DNA from: Streptococcaceae bacterium
GTDB taxonomy: Bacteria; Bacillota; Bacilli; Lactobacillales; Streptococcaceae
Direction of reading: 5' to 3'
DNA: 54,874 nucleotides
Assembly: GCA_031285775.1 (NCBI GenBank)
Contig: JAITVN010000011.1
Location: forward strand, 1-54,874
Below, piece after piece: positions 19,391-26,407 of the stretch. Position 1 is the first letter of the stretch. Each line of letters begins with the position of its first letter. The notes below the pieces were generated by a model, which worked only from the letters and a program-made list of their open reading frames with translations, had not been told where the DNA came from and did not search any database. Made by a program: the position numbers and the translations under genes.

Positions 19391-20482
19391 TTACCGCGTG
19401 AGTCCTATGGCATAATAGCCCTGATCGCGCATAATATCTGTCGGATTGAAAGACAAATTATTGTTCAAACCTGCATCAAGAGGATGAATGGCATCATTTG
19501 AATCAAAAATCATCCATTTTCCATCAGCGGTCAGTTTTTTTATGACAACATAGTGTCCAGAAGTCGTGAAAGGTGACAATTGGCCATCACCATATGGCGC
19601 ATAAGCAGGAACTGACTTGCCGCTGATGAGTACCATTCCTCCAGATCTCAGAATCTGATTAATTTGCTCAATCTGTCCGCTTGTTCCTTGCCCATGACCT
19701 GGATTATCAAATAAAACCTGGGTTTTTAATCCTAGATGCTGCGCAATGGGAATCGTTGATTCGCCGCGATCTTCAAAAGGAAAAGCGGCTGTCGAATTTG
19801 CCCAGTCAATCACATCATTCGGCGTGAGATTCCTCCCCTGCAGCGCATCAGCCGCCATAATAACGGAAAGTAAGCCACAGCCTGACGAACCGACCGTACT
19901 TGATCCAAAAGTTTTGTATGCCCAGGCTGGATCCTGTTGTGTCAGTATATGATAACCTAAGATATCTTTATGCGGCTCGCCGTTCGAGTTTAATCCCTGG
20001 CCTTGCTTGACGCCGTACCAAGAAATTCCTTCACTGGACCAGCCAGCTCCAGCTAACATATTCGCTTCATTCTGCGAGGTCGTATAATTATGTGCCCCAG
20101 CTTGCGCATTCGGATTGTAGCTGCGATAAAGCGGAATCTCTCCGCCAGAATACCAGCTGATTCCCTCATAGTTCCAGCCTTTAAGCACAAGCTGATCGCG
20201 CTCAAAACTTGACATCGTGTAAAAATGGTCGCCAGCATTCGGATTATAAAGACGATAAACTGGACTTCCGGATTCTGGTGCCTGCCAACCAATTCCTTCA
20301 TATTTCCAGCCAGAAAATAAGACATGATCGCGCTCACTTTGGCTAGCGGTATAAAAGTGTTCGCCGGAGTTCGGATTGTAAAGGCGATACATCTGGACAT
20401 CTGCGCTGGCTGGTCGAGTCATGGCACAGAATAATGGCAATGAAAATGCAAAGACAGTCAGATAAACTAATTTTTTCTTCAA
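19391..20482 (-). CDS. Secreted C39-like cysteine peptidase with three DUF5648 repeats
   Basis: A 363-residue exported protein. A signal peptide ends near residue 27 (RPASA/DV). Three DUF5648-type repeats follow (about 31-67, 75-111, 117-156), each with a YRLYNPNxGEHFYT-like core and a GWxYEGIxW end. The C-terminal half (about 172-363) is a Peptidase_C39_2-like domain: Cys202 in SSGCGLLSVIM, His310 in TSGHYVVI and Asp327 in IFDSND would form the active site. The start is TTG at 20482, six bases after AGGAG. It probably acts at the cell surface; the target is unknown. Confidence 0.82.
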   Translation of the reverse strand: MKKKLVYLTVFAFSLPLFCAMTRPASADVQMYRLYNPNSGEHFYTASQSERDHVLFSGWKYEGIGWQAPESGSPVYRLYNPNAGDHFYTMSSFERDQLVLKGWNYEGISWYSGGEIPLYRSYNPNAQAGAHNYTTSQNEANMLAGAGWSSEGISWYGVKQGQGLNSNGEPHKDILGYHILTQQDPAWAYKTFGSSTVGSSGCGLLSVIMAADALQGRNLTPNDVIDWANSTAAFPFEDRGESTIPIAQHLGLKTQVLFDNPGHGQGTSGQIEQINQILRSGGMVLISGKSVPAYAPYGDGQLSPFTTSGHYVVIKKLTADGKWMIFDSNDAIHPLDAGLNNNLSFNPTDIMRDQGYYAIGLTR

Positions 20483-20646
20483 AAGATTCTCCTAAAATGA
20501 TTCGTTTGCTGCTTTCTTATATTTTATCATACTTTTAGATCAATGTATTTTAAGATTCACACAAAGGAGCTGAAAACTTGCGCAATCCTCTTTGTTTTTT
20601 CTTGCTCAAGCTGCGCTCCGTCTTAGCTCATCATAATTTACCCAAC

Positions 20647-20889
20647 TTAGATAAATTTGTCTAAAAAAACTGAAAGGCCTTTTAAGCAGCAACATAAATA
20701 GAAGCAGATTAATAGCACAATTGTTGTCACGGGAGTGAAATTGGGCAGCCAAGAAAAGCTAAGTCGTGCCGCCACACAGACCGCCGAAAATAGGGCAAGC
20801 AAAGCAATACGCCTCAGCGAGAAAATTTTAGAATTTTGAGAGATAAAACTCAATTTCGTCGCCTTTCTTGAGCTTGACATCTTTTGCAT
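20647..20889 (-). pseudogene. Remnant of an ECF-transporter substrate-binding (S) component
   Basis: An 80-codon frame. Residues 27-60 (IALLALFSAVCVAARL, then FSWLPNFTPVTTIVLL) look like the first helix and loop of an ECF S component, where a PNxxPVT motif is typical. Real S components are about 170-200 residues with six helices. Here the frame ends in CFYLCCCLKG and a stop, and no other frame continues the protein. The first 20 residues overlap another decayed reading frame. I regard it as a truncated relic; an intact short gene is unlikely. Confidence 0.45.
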
Positions 20890-20956
20890 GCGTTTCTCGC
20901 TTTCTATTAAGCAAAGAAACTTCCGTGATCGGAAAAGCCTTATCAGCGACTTCGAA
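20828..20956 (-). pseudogene. C-terminal remnant of a DUF4430-type surface protein
   Basis: A 42-codon frame without start codon, bounded by stops. It ends with AKDVKLKKGDEIEFYL, the usual C-terminal strand of a DUF4430 (cobalamin-binding-like) domain. Such proteins are often encoded just before an ECF S component, which is the arrangement here. Both pieces seem to be relics of one lost uptake locus. Confidence 0.35.
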
Positions 20957-20996
20957 TTATTACACTAAAAAAGCAGGCGCTTTCATGTATACAAAT

Positions 20997-21036
20997 AAAC
21001 ACAGTAGTCCTATCATATGATGAAGCCGCTGTGTTT
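20997..21036 (-). terminator. Probable clpP terminator hairpin
   Basis: AAACACAG (20997-21004) pairs with CTGTGTTT (21029-21036); the loop carries a palindrome ATCATATGAT. On the minus strand the stem is followed by ATTTGT. A smaller hairpin with a six-T run (AAAGC-GCCT-GCTTT) lies 14 bases further on (20970-20983) and may be the real stop point. Confidence 0.5.
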
Positions 21037-21111
21037 CTTAAATATTATTAGATCCGAAAATTTCAATTCGCAACACGCTAGAAAAGGTCTCTTTCGTATT
21101 TAATAAAGCAA

Positions 21112-21708
21112 TTATTTCAGATCATTTCTTTCCATAATTTCGTCAATGAAGCCATAATCCAGTGTCTCTTTAGCGTCCATCCAGTGGTCGCGTTCGCAGT
21201 CAATGTGAACTTGCTCGATTGGTTTGCCTGAATTGTCTGACAAAATTTTCTCAAGACGATCGCGTGTCTTCTTGATAGAGTCCGCGATGATCTGAATATC
21301 TGTCTGCTGCGTTGCTTGGCCAGTTCCGCCCATTGGCTGATGAATCAGATACTCGGCATTCGGCAGCATGAAGCGTTTGCCTTTTTGGCCGCTTGAAGCA
21401 ATAATCGTTCCCATAGAAGCCGCCATCCCCATGACGATCGTCTGCACATCAGATCTGATAAAATTCATGGTGTCAACAATGGCAAGACCAGCAGAAACTG
21501 AGCCTCCAGGAGTATTAATGTACAAATAGATATCTTTTGTGTTATCCTGCGCGTCTAGGAAAAGAAGCTGGGCAATAATGGCGTTGGCCATGCCGTCTTC
21601 AACTTGTCCTTGAAGCATGATGATGCGGTCCTTCAATAGGCGGCTGTAAATGTCATAGGCACGCTCGCCTCGGCTGGATTGTTCAATAACTGTAGGAATT
21701 AATGTCAT
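21112..21708 (-). CDS. clpP: ATP-dependent Clp protease proteolytic subunit
   Basis: A 198-residue serine protease that forms the double-heptamer chamber fed by Clp ATPases. The catalytic triad is Ser98 (GMAASMGT), His123 (YLIHQPMGG) and Asp174 (CERDHWM). Length and motifs are intact. A CtsR operator overlaps its promoter, so it should be induced by heat and protein damage. Confidence 0.97.
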   Translation of the reverse strand: MTLIPTVIEQSSRGERAYDIYSRLLKDRIIMLQGQVEDGMANAIIAQLLFLDAQDNTKDIYLYINTPGGSVSAGLAIVDTMNFIRSDVQTIVMGMAASMGTIIASSGQKGKRFMLPNAEYLIHQPMGGTGQATQQTDIQIIADSIKKTRDRLEKILSDNSGKPIEQVHIDCERDHWMDAKETLDYGFIDEIMERNDLK

Positions 21709-21738
21709 TTTTTTCTCGCTTTCAAATTGTGATAACTC

Positions 21739-21767
21739 ATTATAACTTATTGGTCAAAAAAGGTCAA
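21739..21767 (-). promoter_or_regulatory. Sigma-A promoter of clpP
   Basis: Minus strand TTGACC (21767-21762), 17-base spacer, TATAAT (21744-21739). The leader to the ATG is about 24 bases. Confidence 0.82.
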
Positions 21768-21768
21768 A
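21752..21768. promoter_or_regulatory. CtsR operator
   Basis: Two direct heptads GGTCAAA separated by AAA, which is exactly the CtsR consensus. It overlaps the -35 and spacer of the clpP promoter. CtsR would repress at normal temperature. Confidence 0.9.
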
Positions 21769-21835
21769 GAATTAACATTCGCTGCTTCAAGATTTCATCC
21801 TCTTCAATCAAATTCTCACAATTAATCTCTATCTC

Positions 21836-21864
21836 TTGGAATTCACAAGGCTTTTCTGTATAAT
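21836..21864 (+). promoter_or_regulatory. Promoter giving a leaderless mRNA for the 21871 gene
   Basis: TTGGAA (21836-21841), 17-base spacer, TATAAT (21859-21864), then six bases and ATG. The expected start point is the A of the ATG. No Shine-Dalgarno is present. This is the best-defined leaderless candidate in the window because both promoter boxes are good. Confidence 0.75.
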
Positions 21865-21870
21865 GAAAGT

Positions 21871-22401
21871 ATGAATATTCCCGTATTATTGGCATTTTTG
21901 ACAGGCTCTGTTTTGGCAAGTCTTCTGTTTATCTTGGGCTTCTTTCTCTATCATCGTTTTGATGAGAACCGTTACAAAAAAGAACTCGCGGCCATAAAGC
22001 TTCATCTTGAAGTTGAAGTGCGCCGAAATTTAAACAGCAAAATCATCGAAATTCTCAATCGTCCTGTATCTGAAACGGATCGAAGTTTCGTTGACCCGCG
22101 CGAAGATGTCAAAGTGGCATTTGCAGATTATCACTTCTTGAAGAACTATACTTCCTTGCACAATCTGTATATTCCTGTCTATTTCATGGATCAGTTCTTT
22201 AAAAATTTGTCTAACCACCTTGCAGTGTTTGAAGACGAAGATGACTTAAAAAACGGCGGCTACATTTTCCGTGATTCCAGACGTATTTTTGAAGATTTTT
22301 CCGTCGTCATTACCGATGAAATGGAAGCCAAGAAAGCAGAGCTTGAGAACATGAAAAATGTTTATCCAAGCATCTTACGAAAACAGTATTATAAAATCTG
22401 A
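21871..22401 (+). CDS. Unknown membrane-anchored protein
   Basis: A 176-residue protein I do not recognise. Residues 5-28 form one transmembrane helix with Gly and Ser, followed by a basic turn (HRFDENRYKKEL) and a mostly helical, charged domain of about 145 residues. Positive charges right after the helix suggest the domain is cytoplasmic. It stands alone on the plus strand between clpP and ftsW, with its own promoter and terminator. Its mRNA appears leaderless. Confidence 0.75.
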   Translation: MNIPVLLAFLTGSVLASLLFILGFFLYHRFDENRYKKELAAIKLHLEVEVRRNLNSKIIEILNRPVSETDRSFVDPREDVKVAFADYHFLKNYTSLHNLYIPVYFMDQFFKNLSNHLAVFEDEDDLKNGGYIFRDSRRIFEDFSVVITDEMEAKKAELENMKNVYPSILRKQYYKI

Positions 22402-22439
22402 GCTTTCAAAGATTTATTTTTTAATAGAATCCAAAATTA

Positions 22440-22470
22440 AACGAGGAATGACACAAATTCCTCGTTTTTT
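22440..22470 (+). terminator. Rho-independent terminator
   Basis: AACGAGGAAT (22440-22449), loop, ATTCCTCGTT (22457-22466) and a run of T. A perfect 10-bp stem ending the 21871 gene; the A-rich left flank lets it serve ftsW on the other strand too. Confidence 0.85.
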
Positions 22471-22491
22471 AATATTCACTCAGTTCCTTGC

Positions 22492-23763
22492 TTATCTCCA
22501 TTTCCTCTTTTCGCGTTGCTTCAACAGATAATTCTCCTCTGCCTTAAGCTCCAGCAATTTTTCATGCGCCGAAGAATTCAGAGCTAAAGCAATCGCAATT
22601 GATAAGACGAAAAGCGAGGATCCTCCCTGACTGAGGAAAGGAAAAGTAACACCTGTCTCTGGAATCAGACCGATCGCACCACCGACATTAACAAAGGTCT
22701 GGACAAGCAGCATTGAACTTGTGCCGATGCAGATTAAAGCGTTGAAGGGATGCCGCGCGCGAATACCAACCATAAGTATGCGCAGAATCAGGAAAAACAA
22801 GAGACCAAGTACGATAAAGCCCCCAATGACACCAAGCTCCTCAATAATAATCGGGAAAACAAAGTCAGTCGACGCAAAAGGCAAATAACCTTTTTTTTCA
22901 ATTGAATTCCCAAGTCCAAGTCCTGTCCAGCCCCCGTTTGAAATGGCATAATAGGAATTGACCAGCTGCTTGCCATAACTTGTTAGTCCAGCAAAAGGAT
23001 CAATCCAAGCCTTAAAGCGATTATTCTGATAGGTCAGTTTGCTCAAAAACAGGACGTTCGGAATAATATTTCCGCCAGTCACCCGTACGAGAATATAGAA
23101 TCCAATGAAGCCTGCAATCACAAGCCTAAAAAGAGCTGAAGCCCACCTGAAGGAAATCCCGCTCGTCACAAGCATGATCAGCACAATTGCAATACAAATA
23201 ATGGCATTCCCGAAATCCGGCATGATAATCACCGCAGCAATCAGAAAAACAATCCAGCGGCGCCATCCTGTAAAAAGATTCCCTAGTAAACTTTTCTTAG
23301 GAAAAAGCTCCTTCAAATCATTTTGGGCAATTTTTTCCTGTCGATGCGCGAAAATCAATGCCAAATACCAGATGAGAAAGACTTTCAAAAACTCAGCCGG
23401 CTGAATGGTACCAAAGCCTCCCGGCAAAGGAATCCAGCCATGCGCACCATTACGCGGCGGAAAAACAAAACGTGCTGCAAGCAATAAGCCGCCTTCAACG
23501 ATCACAAAAACGCCAAGCAGGTCATTAAGCTGAAATGTTCGAATATTAATCCGATAAATCAGCAGCATCATTGCTAACGATAAGGCCAAGAAAACAGCCT
23601 GTGAAATCACTTGGCTGTAGATATTACTGCCGCCCTTCGTCATTAGCTCAGGAACGGTCACAGAAAAGACGACTACCAAGCCAAAAACCGCCAATATTAA
23701 ATATGGGATAAGAATGGAATAGTCTAAAAAATTTGATTTACTTATTTTTTCAGGTTGTTGCAT
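22492..23763 (-). CDS. ftsW: Cell-division SEDS glycosyltransferase FtsW
   Basis: A 423-residue polytopic protein of the SEDS family that polymerises septal peptidoglycan from lipid II with a partner class B PBP. Ten or so helices are visible; the conserved segments PDFGNAII, ISNGGWTGLGLGNS, ASTDFVFPIIIEELG and the FPFLSQGGSS motif are all present. The last about 25 residues are charged and cytoplasmic. Its short leader contains a palindrome that includes the ribosome site. Confidence 0.93.
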   Translation of the reverse strand: MQQPEKISKSNFLDYSILIPYLILAVFGLVVVFSVTVPELMTKGGSNIYSQVISQAVFLALSLAMMLLIYRINIRTFQLNDLLGVFVIVEGGLLLAARFVFPPRNGAHGWIPLPGGFGTIQPAEFLKVFLIWYLALIFAHRQEKIAQNDLKELFPKKSLLGNLFTGWRRWIVFLIAAVIIMPDFGNAIICIAIVLIMLVTSGISFRWASALFRLVIAGFIGFYILVRVTGGNIIPNVLFLSKLTYQNNRFKAWIDPFAGLTSYGKQLVNSYYAISNGGWTGLGLGNSIEKKGYLPFASTDFVFPIIIEELGVIGGFIVLGLLFFLILRILMVGIRARHPFNALICIGTSSMLLVQTFVNVGGAIGLIPETGVTFPFLSQGGSSLFVLSIAIALALNSSAHEKLLELKAEENYLLKQREKRKWR

Positions 23764-23768
23764 AATAA

Positions 23769-23789
23769 AGTCCTTAGAGATTAAGGACT
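23769..23789. promoter_or_regulatory. 21-bp palindrome over the ftsW start point and ribosome site
   Basis: AGTCCTTA (23769-23776), 5-base gap, TAAGGACT (23782-23789), a perfect 8-bp inverted repeat. It directly abuts the -10 box (23790-23795), and the ribosome site AAGGA lies in the arm nearer the gene. It may be an operator or, if transcription starts early enough, an RNA hairpin hiding the ribosome site. Confidence 0.6.
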
Positions 23790-23798
23790 ATTATATCA
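23790..23798 (-). promoter_or_regulatory. Extended -10 promoter of ftsW
   Basis: Minus strand TGATATAAT, an extended -10. No good -35 lies at the right distance. The predicted leader is only about 20 bases. Confidence 0.6.
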
Positions 23799-23850
23799 TA
23801 AAATCATTTTTTCTCCGAATCATTTTTGACAATTGAAACGATAAAAACAG

Positions 23851-23875
23851 ATTCAGCCGTTATTTACAACTGAAT
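23851..23875. repeat. 25-bp hairpin repeat, copy 1
   Basis: ATTCAGCCGTTATTT followed by ACAACTGAAT, with outer arms ATTCAG/CTGAAT. It differs from copy 2 (24120-24144) at two positions. Position and symmetry suggest a protein site or a small hairpin; role unknown. Confidence 0.6.
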
Positions 23876-23981
23876 CAGAGTGTAGACAAATTATAAATAT
23901 GAGTATTCCTTTTACTTGAAGCCAAACTTTCCAGTTTTAGTGAAGTGGAGAAAAATCGCGCCAAAGGCTGTAAAACGAGGC

Positions 23982-24009
23982 AAAATGCGGGACTTCGGTC
24001 TCGCATTTT
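23982..24009 (-). terminator. Strong hairpin, probable terminator of the MFS gene
   Basis: AAAATGCGGGAC, loop TTCG, GTCTCGCATTTT: a 12-bp stem with one G-T pair and A/T tails. It lies about 170 bases after the MFS stop codon. Confidence 0.6.
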
Positions 24010-24026
24010 AGAAATGAAAGCGAAGC

Positions 24027-24078
24027 TTTGCTTTCGGCCTGTACGCCTTTTGTTTGCTTTCGGCCTGTACGCCTTTTG
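24027..24078. repeat. Perfect 26-bp tandem duplication
   Basis: TTTGCTTTCGGCCTGTACGC plus CTTTTG occurs twice head to tail (24027-24052, 24053-24078) without a mismatch, so the duplication is recent or under selection. Confidence 0.85.
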
Positions 24079-24119
24079 GCACGATTTTTCATAACGGAAC
24101 GAACTAAGTCTTCAGTCTG

Positions 24120-24144
24120 ATTCAGCTGTTATATACAACTGAAT
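24120..24144. repeat. 25-bp hairpin repeat, copy 2
   Basis: ATTCAGCTGTTATATACAAC then TGAAT. This copy forms a better inverted repeat: 6 bp, one mismatch, 3 bp around TATAT. It starts 269 bases after copy 1, so the two flank the element at 23950-24090. Confidence 0.6.
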
Positions 24145-24177
24145 TTTAAATCTGTAAGCCTTCTGTCATTGAAAATC

Positions 24178-25446
24178 TTACTTTTCAATTAGACTTCGTT
24201 TTCCTAGATACTTTCGGAAATTGATCAGAGACCAGATCAGATTTACCACAATGAATCCGGTCGTTACGACGATTGCCGCACGAAATGAAAATGCACCTGC
24301 TACTGCTGAGCCGACTAACGAACCAACGACCATGCCCAGATTAGAAAAGGTTTGATTATAGGCAAAGATACGACTGATCCCTTCGCGAGGTGTAATTTTT
24401 GACAAGAGCGAATTGACTGAAGGCATTAATGCGCCAGTGCCGAATCCCAGCAAAAAGCGCAAAATTCCCAACATCAATGCGCTATGAATCATTGACATGG
24501 GCAAATAAACTGCTAACGTCCAAAAAAGGCCAATCAAAATCAGGCGATGATTCCCAATCCTATCTCCCAGCTTTCCAAGCGCACTTGAAGACATAAGAGA
24601 AGAGAAACCTACGCAAGAAACAATGACACCTGAGAAGAAGACCAGATTGGGTAAATTTGGGCTCAAATAACGCACATACAAAGTGACAAAAGGCTCAATG
24701 GACTGAGTGGCAATCTGCAAAATCATACTGGTCACAAAAAGGCCGTAAAGAATTTGCCGATTCGGAATCCTTGACAAAATCTCTTTGGTTGAAAGCAATT
24801 GACTCTTTTCAACGGGCTCAAAGTCCTCTTGCACGAAGAAAACAGTCAGCAAAGTGACAATAAGTAAGAGCGCCCCAGTAATATAAAACACTTCGCGCAT
24901 GCCCACCATTTGCGCTAAACCACCGCCGATTAAAGGACCGATCAGTGCACCAGCTGTGTAGCCAGTCGCTAAGGTCCCAAGTGCATATCCCGACTTACTC
25001 CGCGGCACTTGACTGGCAATCAGCGCAGTAGCATTCGGTGTGTAACCAGAGAAGATACCATTTAGGAGACGTAAAAACAACAGAATCCAGACATTTGGTA
25101 CAAAACCAAGTCCTCCAATTGTCAGCGTCATAAATGCAGAGGCGCGCACCATCATAACCTTGCGCCCGTGAAGATCTGCCAGTCGGCCCCAGACAGGTGC
25201 AATCAAAGCTGAAGCCAAGGTCGTTGCTGCAAACGCAAGCCCAGAGTAAAAAGTCGCCTGAGTCGTTGATTTGACACCTAATTCCTCAATGTATAGTGGC
25301 AAAAAAGGCATCACCAGTGAAAAAGAAGCGCCTGTCAAGAAACAGCCGAACCAAGTAATTAACAAGTTCCGCTTCCAATCGACAGTCTGAACGACAGAAT
25401 CTTCTTCTTGGGAAATCTCTTTAAATTTATCTTTCGTAATACTCAC
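24178..25446 (-). CDS. MFS multidrug efflux transporter (PmrA-like)
   Basis: A major facilitator protein with twelve predicted helices, MFS motif A as GRLADLHGRKVM, and the N-terminal pattern KRNLLITWFGCFLTGASFSL that resembles the streptococcal PmrA efflux pump. Motif C-like GPLIGG is in helix 5. I start it at GTG 25446, which has GAAGGAAAAGG before it and gives 422 residues. A TTG at 25512 in the same frame has no ribosome site and would add an atypical 22-residue tail. The substrate is unknown. Confidence 0.82.
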   Translation of the reverse strand: MSITKDKFKEISQEEDSVVQTVDWKRNLLITWFGCFLTGASFSLVMPFLPLYIEELGVKSTTQATFYSGLAFAATTLASALIAPVWGRLADLHGRKVMMVRASAFMTLTIGGLGFVPNVWILLFLRLLNGIFSGYTPNATALIASQVPRSKSGYALGTLATGYTAGALIGPLIGGGLAQMVGMREVFYITGALLLIVTLLTVFFVQEDFEPVEKSQLLSTKEILSRIPNRQILYGLFVTSMILQIATQSIEPFVTLYVRYLSPNLPNLVFFSGVIVSCVGFSSLMSSSALGKLGDRIGNHRLILIGLFWTLAVYLPMSMIHSALMLGILRFLLGFGTGALMPSVNSLLSKITPREGISRIFAYNQTFSNLGMVVGSLVGSAVAGAFSFRAAIVVTTGFIVVNLIWSLINFRKYLGKRSLIEK

Positions 25447-25599
25447 ATCCTTTTCCTTCAAACATTGACAGACACGATAGACATGCCGCAACATCTGTTC
25501 ATCAATATTCAATACTTCGGGTCAAATGACAACACTGACCGTCCTTCACTCACAAATATCTTTTCTCCTTGACTAGACAAAGTAATAAAAGAACTTACA

Positions 25600-26190
25600 T
25601 TACAATTGTTTAAGCTGTAACAAAACCTGCAACTTCAAGTCGGACAAAGTCGTAGAATTATCCAGAATGACATCTGCCTTCAAGAGTTTCTCTGACATCG
25701 GCATCTGTCGGTTAATACGCTCGCGCGCTTCTTCTTCTGTCAGATTTGATCGTGCCATCAGACGTTTCATTTGTATTTCTTCCGGCACAGTTACTAGCCA
25801 AACCTCGTCAAACAGTGCCTCATAATGCTCTTCCAGCAGAAGCGGAATGTCCATGAAAAACGATTGTTCAGAATTTTTTATTTCTTCGCTTCGACGCCTT
25901 TCTAACTCTTTCCGAATGATCTGATTCTGTAGTTTCGAGAGCCGTTCATAGGCCTCTTCATTTTGGAATACTAGGCTTGCTAATTTTTCACGGTTCAAGT
26001 TACCTGAGGCGTCAAAAAATCCTGGGCCAAACTCTCTGACAATTGCTTGATACAGCTTGCCGCCTGGCTCTTGAAGTTCATGAACCACCGCATCCGCATC
26101 AATGACCACAAAACCTAAGGCACGCAAAATCGACGTTACCGCCGATTTCCCTGTCGCTATGCCGCCTGTTAATCCAATGATCTTTTTCAT
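25600..26190 (-). CDS. coaE: Dephospho-CoA kinase
   Basis: Phosphorylates the 3-prime hydroxyl of dephospho-CoA, the last step of coenzyme A synthesis. The P-loop is GLTGGIATGKS (6-16); the VIDADAVVHEL and FFMDIPLLLE segments are typical. Its 196 residues are normal. TATACT, as part of an extended -10, ends six bases before the ATG and there is no Shine-Dalgarno, so the mRNA appears leaderless. The MFS gene follows after 153 bases. Confidence 0.93.
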   Translation of the reverse strand: MKKIIGLTGGIATGKSAVTSILRALGFVVIDADAVVHELQEPGGKLYQAIVREFGPGFFDASGNLNREKLASLVFQNEEAYERLSKLQNQIIRKELERRRSEEIKNSEQSFFMDIPLLLEEHYEALFDEVWLVTVPEEIQMKRLMARSNLTEEEARERINRQMPMSEKLLKADVILDNSTTLSDLKLQVLLQLKQL

Positions 26191-26196
26191 GAATAT

Positions 26197-26205
26197 AGTA
26201 TAGCA
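26197..26205 (-). promoter_or_regulatory. Extended -10 giving a leaderless coaE mRNA
   Basis: Minus strand TGCTATACT-ATATTC-ATG: six bases from -10 to ATG, no ribosome site. Confidence 0.65.
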
Positions 26206-26365
26206 TTTTTTTGATGAATTATCTGTGAGCTTTTTGAAAAGAACTTGAGCCAGTGTCTAAAATAATGTATTCGATTATTGTTTAAATCCGAACTATTTAT
26301 TATTCTAATAGCATAACGCTGTTGAGATTCTGAAATGAAGGTCATAGCAGCAAAATAAAGCACAC

Positions 26366-26391
26366 ATAAAAAGAGTGCTCACACACTCTTT
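26366..26391 (-). terminator. Rho-independent terminator of ileS
   Basis: Minus strand AAAGAGTG, 6-base loop, CACTCTTTTTATG. It starts 17 bases after the ileS stop. Confidence 0.8.
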
Positions 26392-26407
26392 AATCGTAAG
26401 AATTGGT

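Larger units (their letters stand above)
23950..24090. repeat. Inverted-repeat-bounded element with internal terminator hairpin and tandem repeat
   Basis: The left arm (23950-23968, GAAAAATCGCGCCAAAGGC) is complementary to the right arm (24071-24090) with one mismatch and one indel. Inside lie a 12-bp hairpin (23982-24009) and two perfect tandem copies of a 26-bp unit (24027-24052 and 24053-24078). The whole resembles a miniature inverted-repeat element or a complex 3-prime end of the MFS message. Confidence 0.6.

Noticed and set aside
20970-20983. cre-like match TGAAAGCGCCTGC near the clpP terminator
   Set aside because: Three mismatches to the cre consensus and downstream of clpP; better explained as a small terminator stem.
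24027-24078. CRISPR repeats
   Set aside because: The two 26-bp units adjoin without a spacer and no cas genes are present.
25447-25512. N-terminal extension of the MFS protein from TTG 25512
   Set aside because: No ribosome site, unusual charged and Cys-containing tail; GTG 25446 has a strong ribosome site.
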